A stretch of 64,000 nucleotides of DNA, taken from Pelomonas sp. V22. GTDB taxonomy: Bacteria; Pseudomonadota; Gammaproteobacteria; Burkholderiales; Burkholderiaceae_C. Below the pieces are notes generated by a model that worked only from the letters and a program-made list of their open reading frames with translations, did no database searches and was not told where the DNA came from. Shown here piece by piece: positions 1 to 9,976 of this stretch; the first letter of the stretch is position 1, and every line of letters starts with the position of its first letter. Position numbers and translations under genes: made by a program. Location of the stretch: assembly GCF_030014915.1 (NCBI RefSeq), contig NZ_JAGIXS010000007.1, forward strand, positions 62,001 to 126,000, in the 5' to 3' direction.

Positions 1-656
1 AGCAGATGACATCGACCGTACAACACACGGCCGAGAGCTCGCGCCAGGCCACGCAACTGGCCGGCGCGGCCGCTGAGGTGGCGGGGCGCGGTGGCGATGT
101 GGTGGGCCGCGTGGTCAGCACCATGGGCGAGATCACCGAGGCGAGTCGGCGCATTGGCGACATCATCGGCGTGATCGACGGCATCGCCTTCCAGACCAAC
201 ATCCTGGCACTGAATGCGGCGGTCGAAGCGGCACGGGCCGGCGACCAGGGCCGGGGTTTTGCCGTCGTGGCCGGCGAGGTGCGGGCTCTGGCGCAACGCT
301 CGGCCCAGGCCGCGCGCGAGATCAAGGGGCTGATCAATGCCAGTGTCGAGAAGGTCGAGACGGGCAGCCAACTGGTCGGCGAGGCCGGCAGCACCATGGG
401 CGACGTGGTGAGCCAGGTGCGGCGCATGACCGACCTGATGGCCGAGATCAATGCCTCGGCCAATGAGCAGAGCAGCGGCATCGGCCAGGTCAACCAGGCT
501 GTGGCCTCGATCGACCAGGGCACGCAGCAAAACGCCGCCCTGGTGGAGCAGAGCGCGGCCGCCGCCGAATCACTGCGGCAGCAGGCGGCCAGCCTGCAGC
601 AGGTGATCGCTCAGTTCAAGATGGCGGCCGCCGGGCGGCCGGGCTGGAGCGCCTAG
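1..656 (+). CDS. Methyl-accepting chemotaxis protein, C-terminal part (5' end outside window)
   Basis: The reading frame is open from the left edge, so the start, the sensor domain and the membrane segments lie upstream. What remains is the cytoplasmic signalling hairpin of a chemoreceptor. The highly conserved tip, [20 protein letters not shown], lies about 60 residues from the first in-window Met and is the part that contacts CheA and CheW. It is flanked by Ala/Gln-rich helical heptads typical of the methylation helices. The C-terminus ends without a CheR-docking pentapeptide. The stop shares a CTAG with the stop of the convergent oxidoreductase gene. Confidence 0.93.
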   Translation, partial: QMTSTVQHTAESSRQATQLAGAAAEVAGRGGDVVGRVVSTMGEITEASRRIGDIIGVIDGIAFQTNILALNAAVEAARAGDQGRGFAVVAGEVRALAQRSAQAAREIKGLINASVEKVETGSQLVGEAGSTMGDVVSQVRRMTDLMAEINASANEQSSGIGQVNQAVASIDQGTQQNAALVEQSAAAAESLRQQAASLQQVIAQFKMAAAGRPGWSA

Positions 657-1645
657 GCGTTCTTGGCGGCCAGCAGGGACTCGATGGTCTGCTGCACCGC
701 CAGCGCCTCGGCAAAGCCGGGCAGGCTGTGGGGCCGGCCCTCGACCAGGGCGGTCCACTGGTCCAGCTGCTCGGTCTGCGAGCGGCTGCGCAGCTGTGCC
801 GGGTCGCCCATCAGCTCCCAGCCGCTTTCGGCCGAGCGGCGACGGGCCAGGCCGAACCAGTCTCCGAGTTCGATGGCGCCGCTCGCGCCTTGCCAGCTCA
901 TGCGGTTGAAGTCGGCCAGCTCGCCGCCCACCTGGCCTTGGATGCTGACCGGCACGCCGGCCACGCGCAGCTCGGCCTGCAGAGCAGTCTCGGCGCGGCG
1001 GCCATCAGCGGGCCATTGCACCTCGCATCGCAGCAGTTCGGCCGGCCCCAACACGCGTTGCAACACGAAGATGAAATGCGACAGCACCTCGCGGCTGAAA
1101 CCGCCCTCGGCGCGTTCGCTCAACCACGCGCCGGCACCGGCCTGCCAGGCGCGCGGCCAGGCGGCGAAGGACAGTTCGATCTCTATGGCCTGCAAGGCGC
1201 CGAGCGACTGATCGCCGCCCGGGCCAAAGGTCTGGCCCAGCATGGTGAGGCCCGGCGACGAGGCGAGGGCGAAGTTCACGGCGGCCCGCTGGCCTTCGCG
1301 GGCGATGCGATCTATGCAGCGCTGCGCGTCCGTGAAGTCGGTGCTCAGCGGCTTCTCGCAGAAGACGGCCAGGCCGGCATCGAAGGCACGTTCGCTCAGT
1401 GCGATGTGGGCGGCCGGCGGCGTGGCGATGTAGAGCCCGTGCAGGCCCGGCGTGGCGATCAGGCTTTCTGCGCCGGCGGCGATCTCGAGGCCGGCTTGCA
1501 CCGCACAGGCGGCCGCGCAGGCCACCGGGTCGGCGTCCCAGGCCCTCGTGACCCGCAGGCGCGGATGGTCGTTCAGCCGCGTCAGCATGCGGCGGCCCAT
1601 CACGCCGAGGCCGATCACGCCGATGTTCAGCCGCTGCTCTGCCAT
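653..1645 (-). CDS. Gfo/Idh/MocA-family NAD(P)-dependent oxidoreductase
   Basis: About 330 residues. The N-terminus carries a Rossmann dinucleotide-binding loop ([13 protein letters not shown]), and the family EKP signature is present (FCEKPLSTD), where the Lys is the usual catalytic residue. Family members oxidise or reduce sugars, inositols and related polyols; the substrate cannot be read from the sequence. ATG at 1645 is preferred because GGAG lies 7 bases upstream; a TTG at 1666 would add seven residues without support. It is a single gene convergent with the chemoreceptor and divergent from the drug exporter. Confidence 0.85.
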   Translation of the reverse strand: MAEQRLNIGVIGLGVMGRRMLTRLNDHPRLRVTRAWDADPVACAAACAVQAGLEIAAGAESLIATPGLHGLYIATPPAAHIALSERAFDAGLAVFCEKPLSTDFTDAQRCIDRIAREGQRAAVNFALASSPGLTMLGQTFGPGGDQSLGALQAIEIELSFAAWPRAWQAGAGAWLSERAEGGFSREVLSHFIFVLQRVLGPAELLRCEVQWPADGRRAETALQAELRVAGVPVSIQGQVGGELADFNRMSWQGASGAIELGDWFGLARRRSAESGWELMGDPAQLRSRSQTEQLDQWTALVEGRPHSLPGFAEALAVQQTIESLLAAKNA

Positions 1646-1712
1646 GCGCCCGCTCCGAGAACCCAAGAGGCCGCAAGTTTAGGGGCCGCCGCTACACTGG
1701 CCCTTCGCCTTT

Positions 1713-1736
1713 ACGTCCACGTCCACGTTCACGTCC
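1713..1736. repeat. Four tandem hexamers, ACGTYC
   Basis: Four consecutive six-base units, ACGTCC, ACGTCC, ACGTTC and ACGTCC, lie in the 110-bp gap between two divergent genes, about 20 bases before the exporter start codon. One unit differs by a single base. The array could be a slippage-prone tract or a regulator site; nothing further can be told. Confidence 0.6.
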
Positions 1737-1755
1737 ACCGACTCCCGCCCCCCCC

Positions 1756-2970
1756 ATGAATCCAGAAGCCAGCCAACTCTGGCGCGCGCCGCGCTGGGCC
1801 CTGGCCGTCCTGCTGGCCTGCCTGGGCATGGTGGGCCCGTTCTCCATTGACACCTATTTGCCGGCCTTTGCCGGCATTGCGCGGGCGCTCGACGCCACGC
1901 CGGTGCAGATGCAGCAGACGCTGTCGAGCTACCTGTTCGGCTTCGCGGTGATGAATCTCTTCCATGGCGCGCTGTCCGACAGCTTCGGGCGGCGCCCGGT
2001 CGTGCTGTGGGGCATGGTGGTGTTCACCATCGCTTCGCTCGGCTGTGCGCTCGCCACCAGCATCGGCCAGCTGGTGTTCTGGCGCACGGTGCAAGGCATG
2101 TCGGCAGGCGCCGGCATCGTGGTCTCGCGCGCCATCATCCGCGACATGTTCCCGCCCTCGGAGGCGCAACGGGTGATGTCCCAGGTCACGCTGTTCTTTG
2201 GTGTGGCGCCGGCGATTGCGCCCATGGTGGGCGGCTTCCTGTTCGTCCATGCCGACTGGCATTCGATCTTCTGGCTGCTGGTCGTGATCGGCCTGGCCCT
2301 GGTGGTGGCGAACTGGCGGCTCCTGCCTGAGACCCTGCACGTCACGCAGCGCCAGCGCTTCCATGTCGGCGAGCTGATGCGCAACTACTGGCGGCTCACC
2401 ACGAGCCGGCGCTTCATGCTGCTCGCCCTGGCCAGCGGCATCCCGTTCAACGGCATGTTCCTCTACGTGCTGGCCGCGCCGGTGTTCCTTGGGGAGCACC
2501 TGGGCCTCGCGCCGCAGCAGTTCTTCTGGTTCTTCTGCTTCTCCATCGGCGGCATCATGGGCGGCGCCTGGTTCAGCGGTCGCCTGGCCGGCAAGATCCG
2601 CCCGCGCCGCCAGATCCGCCATGGCTTCCTGATCATGTTCCTGGTGTCGGTGCTGAACATAGCGCTGAACCTGGCCTTCAAGGCAGAGGCCTGGTGGGCT
2701 CTGCCGGTGATCGGCACCTTTGCCTTCGGCTGGGCGCTGATGGTGCCCGTCGTGACCCTGCTGGTGCTGGACCAGGCGCCCGACCGGCGCGGCATGGCCA
2801 GCTCGCTGCAGTCCTGCATCGCCAGCCTGGCCAATGGTGTGGTGGCCGGCGTGCTGGTGCCGCTGGTGATGCATTCCACCGTCGGCCTGGCCTTTGCTTC
2901 GGCGGGCATGATGCTGATCGGTCTTGGCGCTTGGCACTGGGTCAAGCGAGAGGTCGCTCAAGACCGCTAG
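1756..2970 (+). CDS. Bcr/CflA-family multidrug efflux MFS transporter
   Basis: 404 residues with about twelve hydrophobic segments, a typical size for a 12-TM major facilitator. The loop between TM2 and TM3 has the MFS motif A (LSDSFGRRP, residues 73-81), and the first helix contains GPFSIDTYLPAF, characteristic of the Bcr/CflA drug:H+ antiporters. It is expected to expel drugs or metabolites across the inner membrane using the proton gradient; the substrate is unknown. The start ATG follows a C-run with no clear Shine-Dalgarno. Confidence 0.85.
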   Translation: MNPEASQLWRAPRWALAVLLACLGMVGPFSIDTYLPAFAGIARALDATPVQMQQTLSSYLFGFAVMNLFHGALSDSFGRRPVVLWGMVVFTIASLGCALATSIGQLVFWRTVQGMSAGAGIVVSRAIIRDMFPPSEAQRVMSQVTLFFGVAPAIAPMVGGFLFVHADWHSIFWLLVVIGLALVVANWRLLPETLHVTQRQRFHVGELMRNYWRLTTSRRFMLLALASGIPFNGMFLYVLAAPVFLGEHLGLAPQQFFWFFCFSIGGIMGGAWFSGRLAGKIRPRRQIRHGFLIMFLVSVLNIALNLAFKAEAWWALPVIGTFAFGWALMVPVVTLLVLDQAPDRRGMASSLQSCIASLANGVVAGVLVPLVMHSTVGLAFASAGMMLIGLGAWHWVKREVAQDR

Positions 2971-3022
2971 GCAAACGGCCGATGTAGAGGCCATCAGGCC
3001 TCGTCGAGGCCAGGAGTGCTGC

Positions 3023-3988
3023 ATGTCGAAATCAAAGCGGACCCTGGGGTTCGCCCTGTCCCTGGGCCTCGCGCTGGCACCGGCCTTCTCGGCCGGCCCC
3101 AAGACCAAGCCGGTGGAGAAGGCCGACAAGGCCGAGACAGAGAAGCCGGCTGCCGCTGCGACCCCAGCCTCCGAGGAGCCGCTGGACGTGCTGCGCGAGC
3201 GCCTGGCCGAGCGGCTCAAGACCACGCCCAAGGGGGAGTCGGCCAAGGTGACGGGGCGCGGCGGTCCCGACGCCAAGTCCGACCCCAAGGCCAAGGCCAA
3301 GGCCGAGGTCCATTGGGGCTATGCCGGCGATATCGGCCCCGAGCACTGGGCCGAGCTGAAGCCGGAGTTCCGCGCCTGCGCGATCGGCACCCGCCAGAGC
3401 CCCATCGACATCCGCGAGGGCATCAAGGTCGACCTGGCTCCGATCGCTTTCGACTACAAGCCCAGCAGCTTCGCCGTGCTGGACAACGGCCACACGGTGC
3501 AGGTCAACATGGCCGCCGGCAACAGCCTGGAGGTGATGGGCAAGCGCTATGCGCTGCAGCAGTTCCACTTCCACCGGCCGGCCGAGGAGCGCATCAACGG
3601 CCGCGGCTTCGAGATGGTGGCCCACCTGGTACACAAGGACGCAGAAGGCCGCCTGGCCGTGCTGGCCGTGCTGTTCGAGCAGGGCCCGGACGACACCAAA
3701 CAGCCGGTCGTGCAGTCGGTCTGGGCCAACATCCCGCTGGAGAAGCACGAGGCCCTCGCCGGGCAAGGGCCCCTGGACCTGACGCAGTTGCTGCCCGCCG
3801 ACCGTGGCTATTACACCTACATGGGCTCGCTGACCACGCCGCCCTGCAGCGAGGGCGTGCTGTGGCTGGTGATGCGCCAGCCGGTGGCGCTGAGCGCGGC
3901 CCAGCTGAATGTGTTCGCCCGGCTCTACCCGATGAATGCGCGACCGGTGCAGGCCGGGTCGGGACGCCTGATCAAGGAAAGCCAGTAA
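3023..3988 (+). CDS. Alpha-class carbonic anhydrase, secreted/periplasmic
   Basis: 321 residues. It catalyses reversible hydration of CO2 to bicarbonate. Residues 1-24 form a signal peptide ending in AFSA; residues 25-95 are a Lys/Ala/Glu-rich linker not seen in minimal enzymes. The catalytic domain follows. It shows RQSPIDIR (124-131), the zinc ligands in FHFHRP (His182 and His184) and VAHLVH (His201), and the C-terminal SLTTPPCSEGVLW block. The ATG at 3023 has AGGAG about 6 bases upstream; the frame is open further upstream but with no signal peptide there. Gene is single, 52 bases after the exporter and convergent with the sensor kinase. Confidence 0.93.
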   Translation: MSKSKRTLGFALSLGLALAPAFSAGPKTKPVEKADKAETEKPAAAATPASEEPLDVLRERLAERLKTTPKGESAKVTGRGGPDAKSDPKAKAKAEVHWGYAGDIGPEHWAELKPEFRACAIGTRQSPIDIREGIKVDLAPIAFDYKPSSFAVLDNGHTVQVNMAAGNSLEVMGKRYALQQFHFHRPAEERINGRGFEMVAHLVHKDAEGRLAVLAVLFEQGPDDTKQPVVQSVWANIPLEKHEALAGQGPLDLTQLLPADRGYYTYMGSLTTPPCSEGVLWLVMRQPVALSAAQLNVFARLYPMNARPVQAGSGRLIKESQ

Positions 3989-4000
3989 GAGCGGTTGTTC

Positions 4001-6283
4001 TCAGCGACGGCTCAGCCACAGCTTGAGCGTGGCGAACAGCTGCTCGGCCACCACGGGCTTGGCCACGTGGTCGTTCATCCCGGCGTCCAGGCAGCGCTGG
4101 CGCTCCTCGTCGAAGGCGTTGGCCGTCATGGCCAGGATGGGCATGGGGTTGCCGCTGGCGCGGATCGCGCGCGTGGCATCCAGGCCGTCCATCTGCGGCA
4201 TCTGCACGTCCATCAGCACCAGGGCATAGGCGCCGGTGGCCGCCATGGCCACGGCCTGCGCGCCGTCCTCGGCCACGTCGACCGAGAGGCCGGCGCTGCC
4301 GAGCAGGGCCACGGCCACTTCCTGGTTCACCAGGTTGTCCTCGGCCAGCAGGATGCGGGTGCCGGCGAACTTGCTGGCGAGCTCCTGGGCGGCCAGGCTG
4401 CGGCTCAGCGGCGCGAGCAGCGGGGCCGGATTGACGGCCTTGTCCAGCGTCAGGCGGAACCAGAAACGGCTGCCCTGGCCGGGCTGGCTGTCCACGCCCA
4501 CCTCGCCGCCCATCAGCTCTGCCAGGCGCCGGCAAATGGCGAGACCGAGGCCCGTGCCGCCGTAGCGGCGGGTGGTGGAGCTGTCGGCCTGCTCGAAGTC
4601 CTGGAACAGCCGGCCCTGGGCCTCTTCGGCGATGCCGATGCCGCTGTCTTCCACCTCGATCAGCAACTGCAACGCCGTGCCAAGGTCACGCTCGATCTTC
4701 ACGGCAATGCCGACGAAGCCCGCATCGGTGAACTTGACCGCATTGCCGGCGAAGTTGAGCAGCACTTCTGAGATGCGCTGCGCGTCGCCCAGCAGGAGCT
4801 GGTCCTGCAGGTGCGGGTCGAGCGCGACCTTGACCTCCAGCTGCTTCTCGGTGGCGCGCTGGGCCAGCATGCTGGTGACGCTGTCCAGCACCTGGGGCAG
4901 AGCGAACTCGGCGATTTCCAGTTCGAACTTGCCGGCCTCGATCTTGGAGAAGTCCAGCACGTTGTTGATGATGGAGAGCAGGTGCTCCGCCGCGTCGGCC
5001 ACCTTCTTCAGGCGGACCTGCTGCTCGGCTTCGCGGCTGTCACGGCGCACCAGGTAGGTCAGGCCGATGATGGCGTTCATCGGCGTGCGGATCTCGTGGC
5101 TCATGTTCGCCAGGAAGGCGCTCTTGGCCAGGTTGGCGGCCTCGGCCGCCTCGGTGGCAGCGGCCAACTGGCGGGTGCGGGCCTCGACCAGTTCCTCCAG
5201 GTGGTTGCGGTGCTCCTCCAGCTCCTGTGCGTCACGGCGCTGGCGTGAGATGTCGGTCAGGAAGCCATGCCACAGCACCGTGCCATCACCCTCGGCCCGC
5301 GCGATGGCGTTGCCGAACAGCCAGCGCTCGCTGCCGTCCAGGTTGTGCGTGCGGAACTCCTGCTGCCAGGGGGCCAGTTGCTCGGCCGAGGCTTGCAGTG
5401 AGTTCATCACGGTGCTGCGATCATCCCGGTGCACCTGCTGGAACCACTGCGTTGCGTCTTCAGCGAGCTCGGCGGCGCTGAGGTGGAAGTACTCGCGCAC
5501 GGCCTCGCTGACATAGCCGAACTGGTAGCGGCCGTCGGCATGGCGGCGCAGCTGGAAGACCACGCCGGGCACGGTCTCGGCCATGCCGCGCAGCCGCTCG
5601 ATCAGGGCCTGCTGGGCATTGAACTGCTGCTGCAGCGCGTTGCGCATGTCGCCCAGGTGCTGGCCGAGCAGGCCGATCTCGTCATTGCGGCCGGCCTGCA
5701 GCTCGGCCGAGAAGCGGCCCTGGGCCAGGTCGTTGGCGAAGCCTCCCAACCGGCGCAGCGGCGTCATCACCCGCGAATTGAGCAGCAGCAGCACAAAGGC
5801 GAGGGAGATCGCCAGCTGCAGGCCCACGGTGGCGCCGAACAGCCAGCGCTGGCGGCTCAGGGCTGAGGCGGACAGGTGATCGTCGATCTCGATGCGGATG
5901 TGGCCGATGCGCACATTGCCGCGGAACACCTCGCGCTCGCCGGTCAGCGAATGACCCCGGCTGCGCTCGGCCGCGCGCATGTCGATGAAGGGCTGGCCCT
6001 GCGAACTGTCGGCCACGCTGATGCGCACCACCTCGGGCGACTTCATCACGGCGGCCACCACCTCGCGGGCGGCGACCTGGTCGAGATTCCAGAGCAGCTC
6101 GGGCAGGCTGCTGGCGAGCACGTCGAGCTTGGCCTCGAGGTCACGCTCCAGCGCTTCCTGGGCGACCTGAGGCTCGCGCAGGCCGGTCCACAGGCCGCCG
6201 AGTATCAGGGCCGGCAAGAGCAGGCCGAGGACGGCGCCGGTCGCGATCGCGATGAACAGCGAGCTGGAGGCTTTTCGACTCAA
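4001..6283 (-). CDS. Hybrid sensor histidine kinase with receiver domain
   Basis: About 760 residues from a TTG start at 6283; the frame stays open further upstream but that extension is Arg/Pro-rich and unlike protein. Order: TM helix (about 5-28), periplasmic sensor, second TM, HAMP, coiled coil, PAS-like domain, HisKA with H-box [16 protein letters not shown] (phospho-acceptor His396), HATPase_c with the GTGLGLAI box, then a receiver with [11 protein letters not shown] (Asp692). No Hpt domain is visible, so the phosphorelay must use another protein. The receiver-TPR gene divergent from it across 130 bp is a possible partner. Confidence 0.9.
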   Translation of the reverse strand: MSRKASSSLFIAIATGAVLGLLLPALILGGLWTGLREPQVAQEALERDLEAKLDVLASSLPELLWNLDQVAAREVVAAVMKSPEVVRISVADSSQGQPFIDMRAAERSRGHSLTGEREVFRGNVRIGHIRIEIDDHLSASALSRQRWLFGATVGLQLAISLAFVLLLLNSRVMTPLRRLGGFANDLAQGRFSAELQAGRNDEIGLLGQHLGDMRNALQQQFNAQQALIERLRGMAETVPGVVFQLRRHADGRYQFGYVSEAVREYFHLSAAELAEDATQWFQQVHRDDRSTVMNSLQASAEQLAPWQQEFRTHNLDGSERWLFGNAIARAEGDGTVLWHGFLTDISRQRRDAQELEEHRNHLEELVEARTRQLAAATEAAEAANLAKSAFLANMSHEIRTPMNAIIGLTYLVRRDSREAEQQVRLKKVADAAEHLLSIINNVLDFSKIEAGKFELEIAEFALPQVLDSVTSMLAQRATEKQLEVKVALDPHLQDQLLLGDAQRISEVLLNFAGNAVKFTDAGFVGIAVKIERDLGTALQLLIEVEDSGIGIAEEAQGRLFQDFEQADSSTTRRYGGTGLGLAICRRLAELMGGEVGVDSQPGQGSRFWFRLTLDKAVNPAPLLAPLSRSLAAQELASKFAGTRILLAEDNLVNQEVAVALLGSAGLSVDVAEDGAQAVAMAATGAYALVLMDVQMPQMDGLDATRAIRASGNPMPILAMTANAFDEERQRCLDAGMNDHVAKPVVAEQLFATLKLWLSRR

Positions 6284-6413
6284 GATGGACTCATGGGCTG
6301 GCGAGCGGGGCGCAGGGCGCCTGCCGGCAGGGACTTGGGCTGGCGTGCTGCCAGGCAAGGCAGTATCGTGACGCAGAACAGGCCCTGGCGCGGCCTGCGG
6401 GCAAAGGGAGTTT

Positions 6414-8051
6414 GTGACAAACCAACAACTATTCGCGCCCGCGACACCGGCTTTTGCCGATGTCAGCCGGCTGCGGGCCCTGGTCATCGACGAAGGCGAG
6501 CTGTCGCGCTCGGTGCTGGCTGGCATCCTGCGCCAGCTGGGCCTGCCCCTGGTGCAGAGCGCGCGCCGCCCCGAGGAGGCGCGGCGCCTGATCCGCAATG
6601 CGCCGCAGCCCTATGACCTGATCGTCAGCGACTTCCACTTCCGCCAGCAGGGCAGCGAGGCCATGACCGGCCAGGACCTGCTCGACGAGCTGCGCCAGGC
6701 GCGCGGCCTGCCGATGCAGACGGCCTTCATCATGGTGACCGACGAGGCGCGCTACCAGCATGTGGCCGATGCCCTTGAGGGCGCGCTGGACGACTACCTG
6801 CTCAAACCGATCACGGCCGGCCAGTTCGAAGACCGCTTCCGCCTGGTGATGGAGCGCAAGACGGCCTTCCGCGAGGTCTTCCAGGCCATCGAGGCCGGTG
6901 AGTACGAGAAGGCGGCCCAGCGCTGCGAGGCCATGTTCGCCGAGGGGCAGAAGTTCCGCCTCTATGCCGCTCGCATCGGCTCCGAGCTCTACCTGCGCCT
7001 GAACCAGCTCGATGCCGCCAAGCGCATGTTCGAGACCCTGCTGGCCCACAAGGCCGTGCCCTGGGCGCGGCTGGGCCTCGCGCGCATCGAGCTGAGCACG
7101 GCCGATTCGGCCACGGCCTGCCGCACGCTGGAGACCTTGCTGGTCGAGAACCCCGGCTATGCCGATGCCTACGACGTCTACGGCCGCGCGTTGCTGGAGG
7201 AGATGAAGCTGGAGGCGGCCGTCGAGATCTTTGGCAAGGCGGTGCAGATCACGCCGGGCAATGTCACGCGCTTGCAGAAGCTCGGCTCGCTGGAGCTGTT
7301 CCTCGGGCGGGCCGAGGGTGCGGTCCAGCATCTGAATGCGGCGCTGACGCTGGGTGCGCAGTCGCGGGCGCTGGACTACCAGGGTGTGGTGGCCCTGGCC
7401 ATCGCCAGCCTGGACCTCGAGGCGCTGGAGAGCTGCGAGCGCGCCGACCGCTTCCTCGACGAAGCCGCCGGCCGCCATCCGGACAGCCAGCGCGTGCGCC
7501 GCCTGCGCCTGTGCGCCGAGGTGGCCTTTGTTCTGGCGCGGCGACGCTACGAGCCGGCGCTCGCGGGGCTGGCGCGGCTGGCCTCCGAACTCGCTGAGCC
7601 TGAGTTCACGTTCGAAATGGCGGGCAACTTGGTGCAGTTGTTGGTGCGGGCCGCGCCGCACCGCGCGGTGCCGGAGCTGGAGGGCTGGGTGCGCCGCGCG
7701 GCCGAGCGCTTCTGCATCTCCCGGCCCCGCACGCTCTTGATGGAACTCGCGGCGTCGGCCCTGCCGCCGGTGGAGCAGCAGGTGCGCGAGACGGCCGCAC
7801 AGATCAACGAGGCCTCGCGCCAGGCCATGTCGCACCTGGTCACCAAGCAGCATGGCCGCACGCTGCAGGCCTTGGTCGAACTGGCCGAGCGCAGCCTCAA
7901 CGCCCGCATCATCAACCTGGCCCGCGCCACGCTGGAGCACCACGGCCACCAGCTCGATGGCAGCGAGGCGGCCCAGCTCGGCCGGCGCATCGAGCTGCTG
8001 CACGAGAGCTATACCGACGCCGGGCGGCGCCTCGTGGGGCGCCGCGTCTGA
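6414..8051 (+). CDS. Response regulator with N-terminal receiver and TPR-like C-terminal half
   Basis: 545 residues from a GTG start with AAGGGAG just upstream. Residues 20-145 form a CheY-like receiver: the acceptor is Asp73 in IVSDFHF and the conserved Lys is Lys131 in YLLKP. The Met/Asp/Glu acidic cluster is present as VIDEGE. The remainder is a run of helical pairs reading like tetratricopeptide repeats, with no DNA-binding or enzymatic output domain, so it probably signals by protein contact. Its divergent neighbour is the hybrid kinase. Confidence 0.82.
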   Translation: MTNQQLFAPATPAFADVSRLRALVIDEGELSRSVLAGILRQLGLPLVQSARRPEEARRLIRNAPQPYDLIVSDFHFRQQGSEAMTGQDLLDELRQARGLPMQTAFIMVTDEARYQHVADALEGALDDYLLKPITAGQFEDRFRLVMERKTAFREVFQAIEAGEYEKAAQRCEAMFAEGQKFRLYAARIGSELYLRLNQLDAAKRMFETLLAHKAVPWARLGLARIELSTADSATACRTLETLLVENPGYADAYDVYGRALLEEMKLEAAVEIFGKAVQITPGNVTRLQKLGSLELFLGRAEGAVQHLNAALTLGAQSRALDYQGVVALAIASLDLEALESCERADRFLDEAAGRHPDSQRVRRLRLCAEVAFVLARRRYEPALAGLARLASELAEPEFTFEMAGNLVQLLVRAAPHRAVPELEGWVRRAAERFCISRPRTLLMELAASALPPVEQQVRETAAQINEASRQAMSHLVTKQHGRTLQALVELAERSLNARIINLARATLEHHGHQLDGSEAAQLGRRIELLHESYTDAGRRLVGRRV

Positions 8052-9317
8052 TCAGAGCAGGCGGAAGGCCAGTACCGCCACCAGCGTCGGCGGCAGTGCC
8101 GCCAGCAGCAGGTAGAGCGGGTTGATCGTCTGGTCCTCAAAGCGGCCGCGCAGAATGGCCACGCCGGCCGGGTTGGGCGCATTGGCCACCACGGTCAGGC
8201 CGCCGCCGGTCACCGCGCCGGCCACGAGGGCGATCTTGAATTCAGGCGAGAGGCCCGGCACCAGCGAGCCGAGGTAGGTGAGGGCGGCGTTGTCGGTGAA
8301 TGCGGTGAGGGCCGTCGCGCCATAGAACACCGCGTCTGCATCCATGCGCAGCAGCAAGGGCTGCAGCCACCACTGCTGCAGGCCACCGAGCACGACGAGG
8401 CCAGCCAGGAAGAAGGCCACCAGCAGCGCTTCCTTCAGGATCAGGGGGCTCTGGTGCCGGGCATACGCGGTGGTGAAACCGAGGAAGAACAACAGCAGGC
8501 CCATGAAAATGGCCGGATGGTGGGCGAACACCACGACGCCCGCGAGGAAGAGCAGGTGCACGGCCACGACGAGCAGCGGCACGGGCTCCTCCGCGCTTTT
8601 GGCGGCGGCCGGCAGGGCGGCCAGCTCACGGCGGAACAGCAGGGCCGCCAGCGCCGCATTGAGGGCCACGGCCAGGGCGGCCTTCCAGCCGAAGTTGCTG
8701 AGCATGAAGCCCATGTCCCATTGCCAGACACCGGCCACCATCAGCACCGGCGGCGCGGCGAAGGGCGTCAGCGTGCCGCCAATCGAGATGTTGACGAAGA
8801 GCACGCCCACCGTGGCATAGCGCAGCCGCGCCGAGGTGGTGCCGGCAAACACGCTGTCGCGCAGCATCAGGGCTGCCAGCGTCATGGCGGCCGGCTCGGT
8901 GATGAAGGAGCCCAGCAGCGGCACGAGGCCGAGCAGGAGCACATAGAGCGCCACGCCCGCCGGCACGGGCAGCACCCGGGCGATGCCGCGCACCAGATCG
9001 CCGGCCACCTGCAGCACCGGCCGGCTCGCCGCCACCACCATGATGGCGAAGACGAACAAAGGCTCGGTGTAGTTGCGCGTGTCCACATAGTGCGTGGCGG
9101 CGGTCGAGCCCTCCAGCGCGAACATCCCCACGACCAGCACCAGGGCCCAGAAGCCGAACACCACCTCCACCTCGCCCAGCAGGTGGAATAGGCCGGCATG
9201 CCTAGGCCGGGTGTGGGCCAGGTGCTCGAAAATCTTGGTCGAGAAGGTGTGGACCAAGGCGAGCGCGAACAGCACGGCGGCCAGGATTTGCACGGCGGTG
9301 GGGGTGGCGTTTGTCAT
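8052..9317 (-). CDS. Putative Na+/H+ antiporter, inner membrane
   Basis: 421 residues, almost entirely hydrophobic, with roughly eleven to twelve membrane helices. The sequence resembles the small family annotated as putative Na+/H+ antiporters (related to the ion transporter superfamily): charged residues sit in helices near FHLLGEVEVVFGFW and PLLGSFITEPAAM. The function is by family resemblance only. The gene is convergent with the receiver-TPR gene, with no gap between them, and divergent from the dcw cluster. Confidence 0.7.
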   Translation of the reverse strand: MTNATPTAVQILAAVLFALALVHTFSTKIFEHLAHTRPRHAGLFHLLGEVEVVFGFWALVLVVGMFALEGSTAATHYVDTRNYTEPLFVFAIMVVAASRPVLQVAGDLVRGIARVLPVPAGVALYVLLLGLVPLLGSFITEPAAMTLAALMLRDSVFAGTTSARLRYATVGVLFVNISIGGTLTPFAAPPVLMVAGVWQWDMGFMLSNFGWKAALAVALNAALAALLFRRELAALPAAAKSAEEPVPLLVVAVHLLFLAGVVVFAHHPAIFMGLLLFFLGFTTAYARHQSPLILKEALLVAFFLAGLVVLGGLQQWWLQPLLLRMDADAVFYGATALTAFTDNAALTYLGSLVPGLSPEFKIALVAGAVTGGGLTVVANAPNPAGVAILRGRFEDQTINPLYLLLAALPPTLVAVLAFRLL

Positions 9318-9368
9318 GCGCAGATTCTGGCAGAGGCCCGCCGCAAGCCTTCCGTAAGCTCATCCAGC

Positions 9369-9390
9369 ACTTGCAATGCCCTTTGCAAGT
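9369..9390. promoter_or_regulatory. Perfect inverted repeat ACTTGCAA-N6-TTGCAAGT
   Basis: An 8-bp perfect inverted repeat with a 6-base spacer lies in the divergent region between the antiporter start (9317) and the mraZ promoter (9479). The arms and spacing suit either a dimeric regulator site or a small hairpin. It is closer to the antiporter gene. No known operator was recognised. Confidence 0.45.
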
Positions 9391-9478
9391 CCTTCATTTT
9401 GAACAACTTTTGCCTCCGGATTGAGTGTAAGAATCGGTTCTAAGTGCTTGATTTCATTGAATAAATTTGCGATTTCGC

Positions 9479-9507
9479 TTGACCTGACAAAGCGCGGTGA
9501 TTAAAGT
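9479..9507 (+). promoter_or_regulatory. Sigma70-like promoter for the dcw cluster
   Basis: TTGACC (9479-9484) and TAAAGT (9502-9507) are separated by 17 bases. The -35 matches the consensus at five of six positions and the -10 at four of six. The -10 overlaps the first MraZ-like repeat, and the predicted start of transcription near 9513 falls inside the repeat array, so bound repressor would block the polymerase. Confidence 0.6.
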
Positions 9508-9539
9508 GGTGAAAAGTGCAATTTAGTGGATCGCCGTGG
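9503..9539 (+). promoter_or_regulatory. MraZ operator: four direct repeats with 10-bp period
   Basis: AAAGTGG (9503), AAAGTGC (9513), TTAGTGG (9523) and GCCGTGG (9533) repeat at exactly 10-bp intervals, placing GTGG/GTGC on one face of the helix. MraZ proteins are known to bind several short, helically phased GTG/TGG-type direct repeats just upstream of their own gene (AAAGTG-N3 repeats in mollicutes, TGGG-N repeats in E. coli). The array lies between the promoter and mraZ, as expected for autoregulation. Confidence 0.7.
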
Positions 9540-9547
9540 CGAATTTT

Positions 9548-9976
9548 GTGTTTCAGGGGGCTAGCGCCTTGGCAATGGATGCCAAGGGGCGTTTGGCCGT
9601 CCCGACACGCCATCGCGAGGTCCTGCAGGCGCTCTGCGCCGGCCAGCTGACCGTCACCAAGCACCCCGAAGGCTGCCTGATGGTCTTTCCGCGGCCGGCC
9701 TGGGAAACTTTTCGTGATCGCATTGCTGCCCTGCCCATGTCGGCGGCCGGCTGGAAGCGGGTCTTCCTTGGCAATGCGCAAGACGTCGAGATCGATGCCG
9801 CCGCCCGCGTGCTGATCGCCCCCGAGCTGCGCGCCGCTGCTGGCCTGTCCAAGGACGTGATGCTGCTCGGCATGGGCAGCCACTTTGAGTTGTGGGACGC
9901 AGCCGCCTACGCCGCCCATGAGGCCAAGGTGATGGAAAGCGAGCTGCCCGACGCTCTCAAGGACTTCAGCTTCTGA
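9548..9976 (+). CDS. mraZ: Transcriptional regulator MraZ
   Basis: 142 residues from the GTG at 9548, giving the usual family N-terminus [15 protein letters not shown]; a GTG at 9536 would add four residues but would overlap the fourth operator repeat. MraZ is a ring-forming DNA-binding protein with two AbrB-like SpoVT half-domains, each with the DxKGR-type signature (here [13 protein letters not shown], and [13 protein letters not shown] in the second half). It is the first gene of the division and cell-wall cluster and usually represses it. Its stop overlaps the rsmH start (TGATG). Confidence 0.93.
   Translation: MFQGASALAMDAKGRLAVPTRHREVLQALCAGQLTVTKHPEGCLMVFPRPAWETFRDRIAALPMSAAGWKRVFLGNAQDVEIDAAARVLIAPELRAAAGLSKDVMLLGMGSHFELWDAAAYAAHEAKVMESELPDALKDFSF

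Noticed and set aside
3016-4026. A 336-codon plus-strand frame overlapping carbonic anhydrase
   Set aside because: Its neighbour frame carries all zinc ligands and the signal peptide; this one is an Arg/Ala/Gly-rich shadow.
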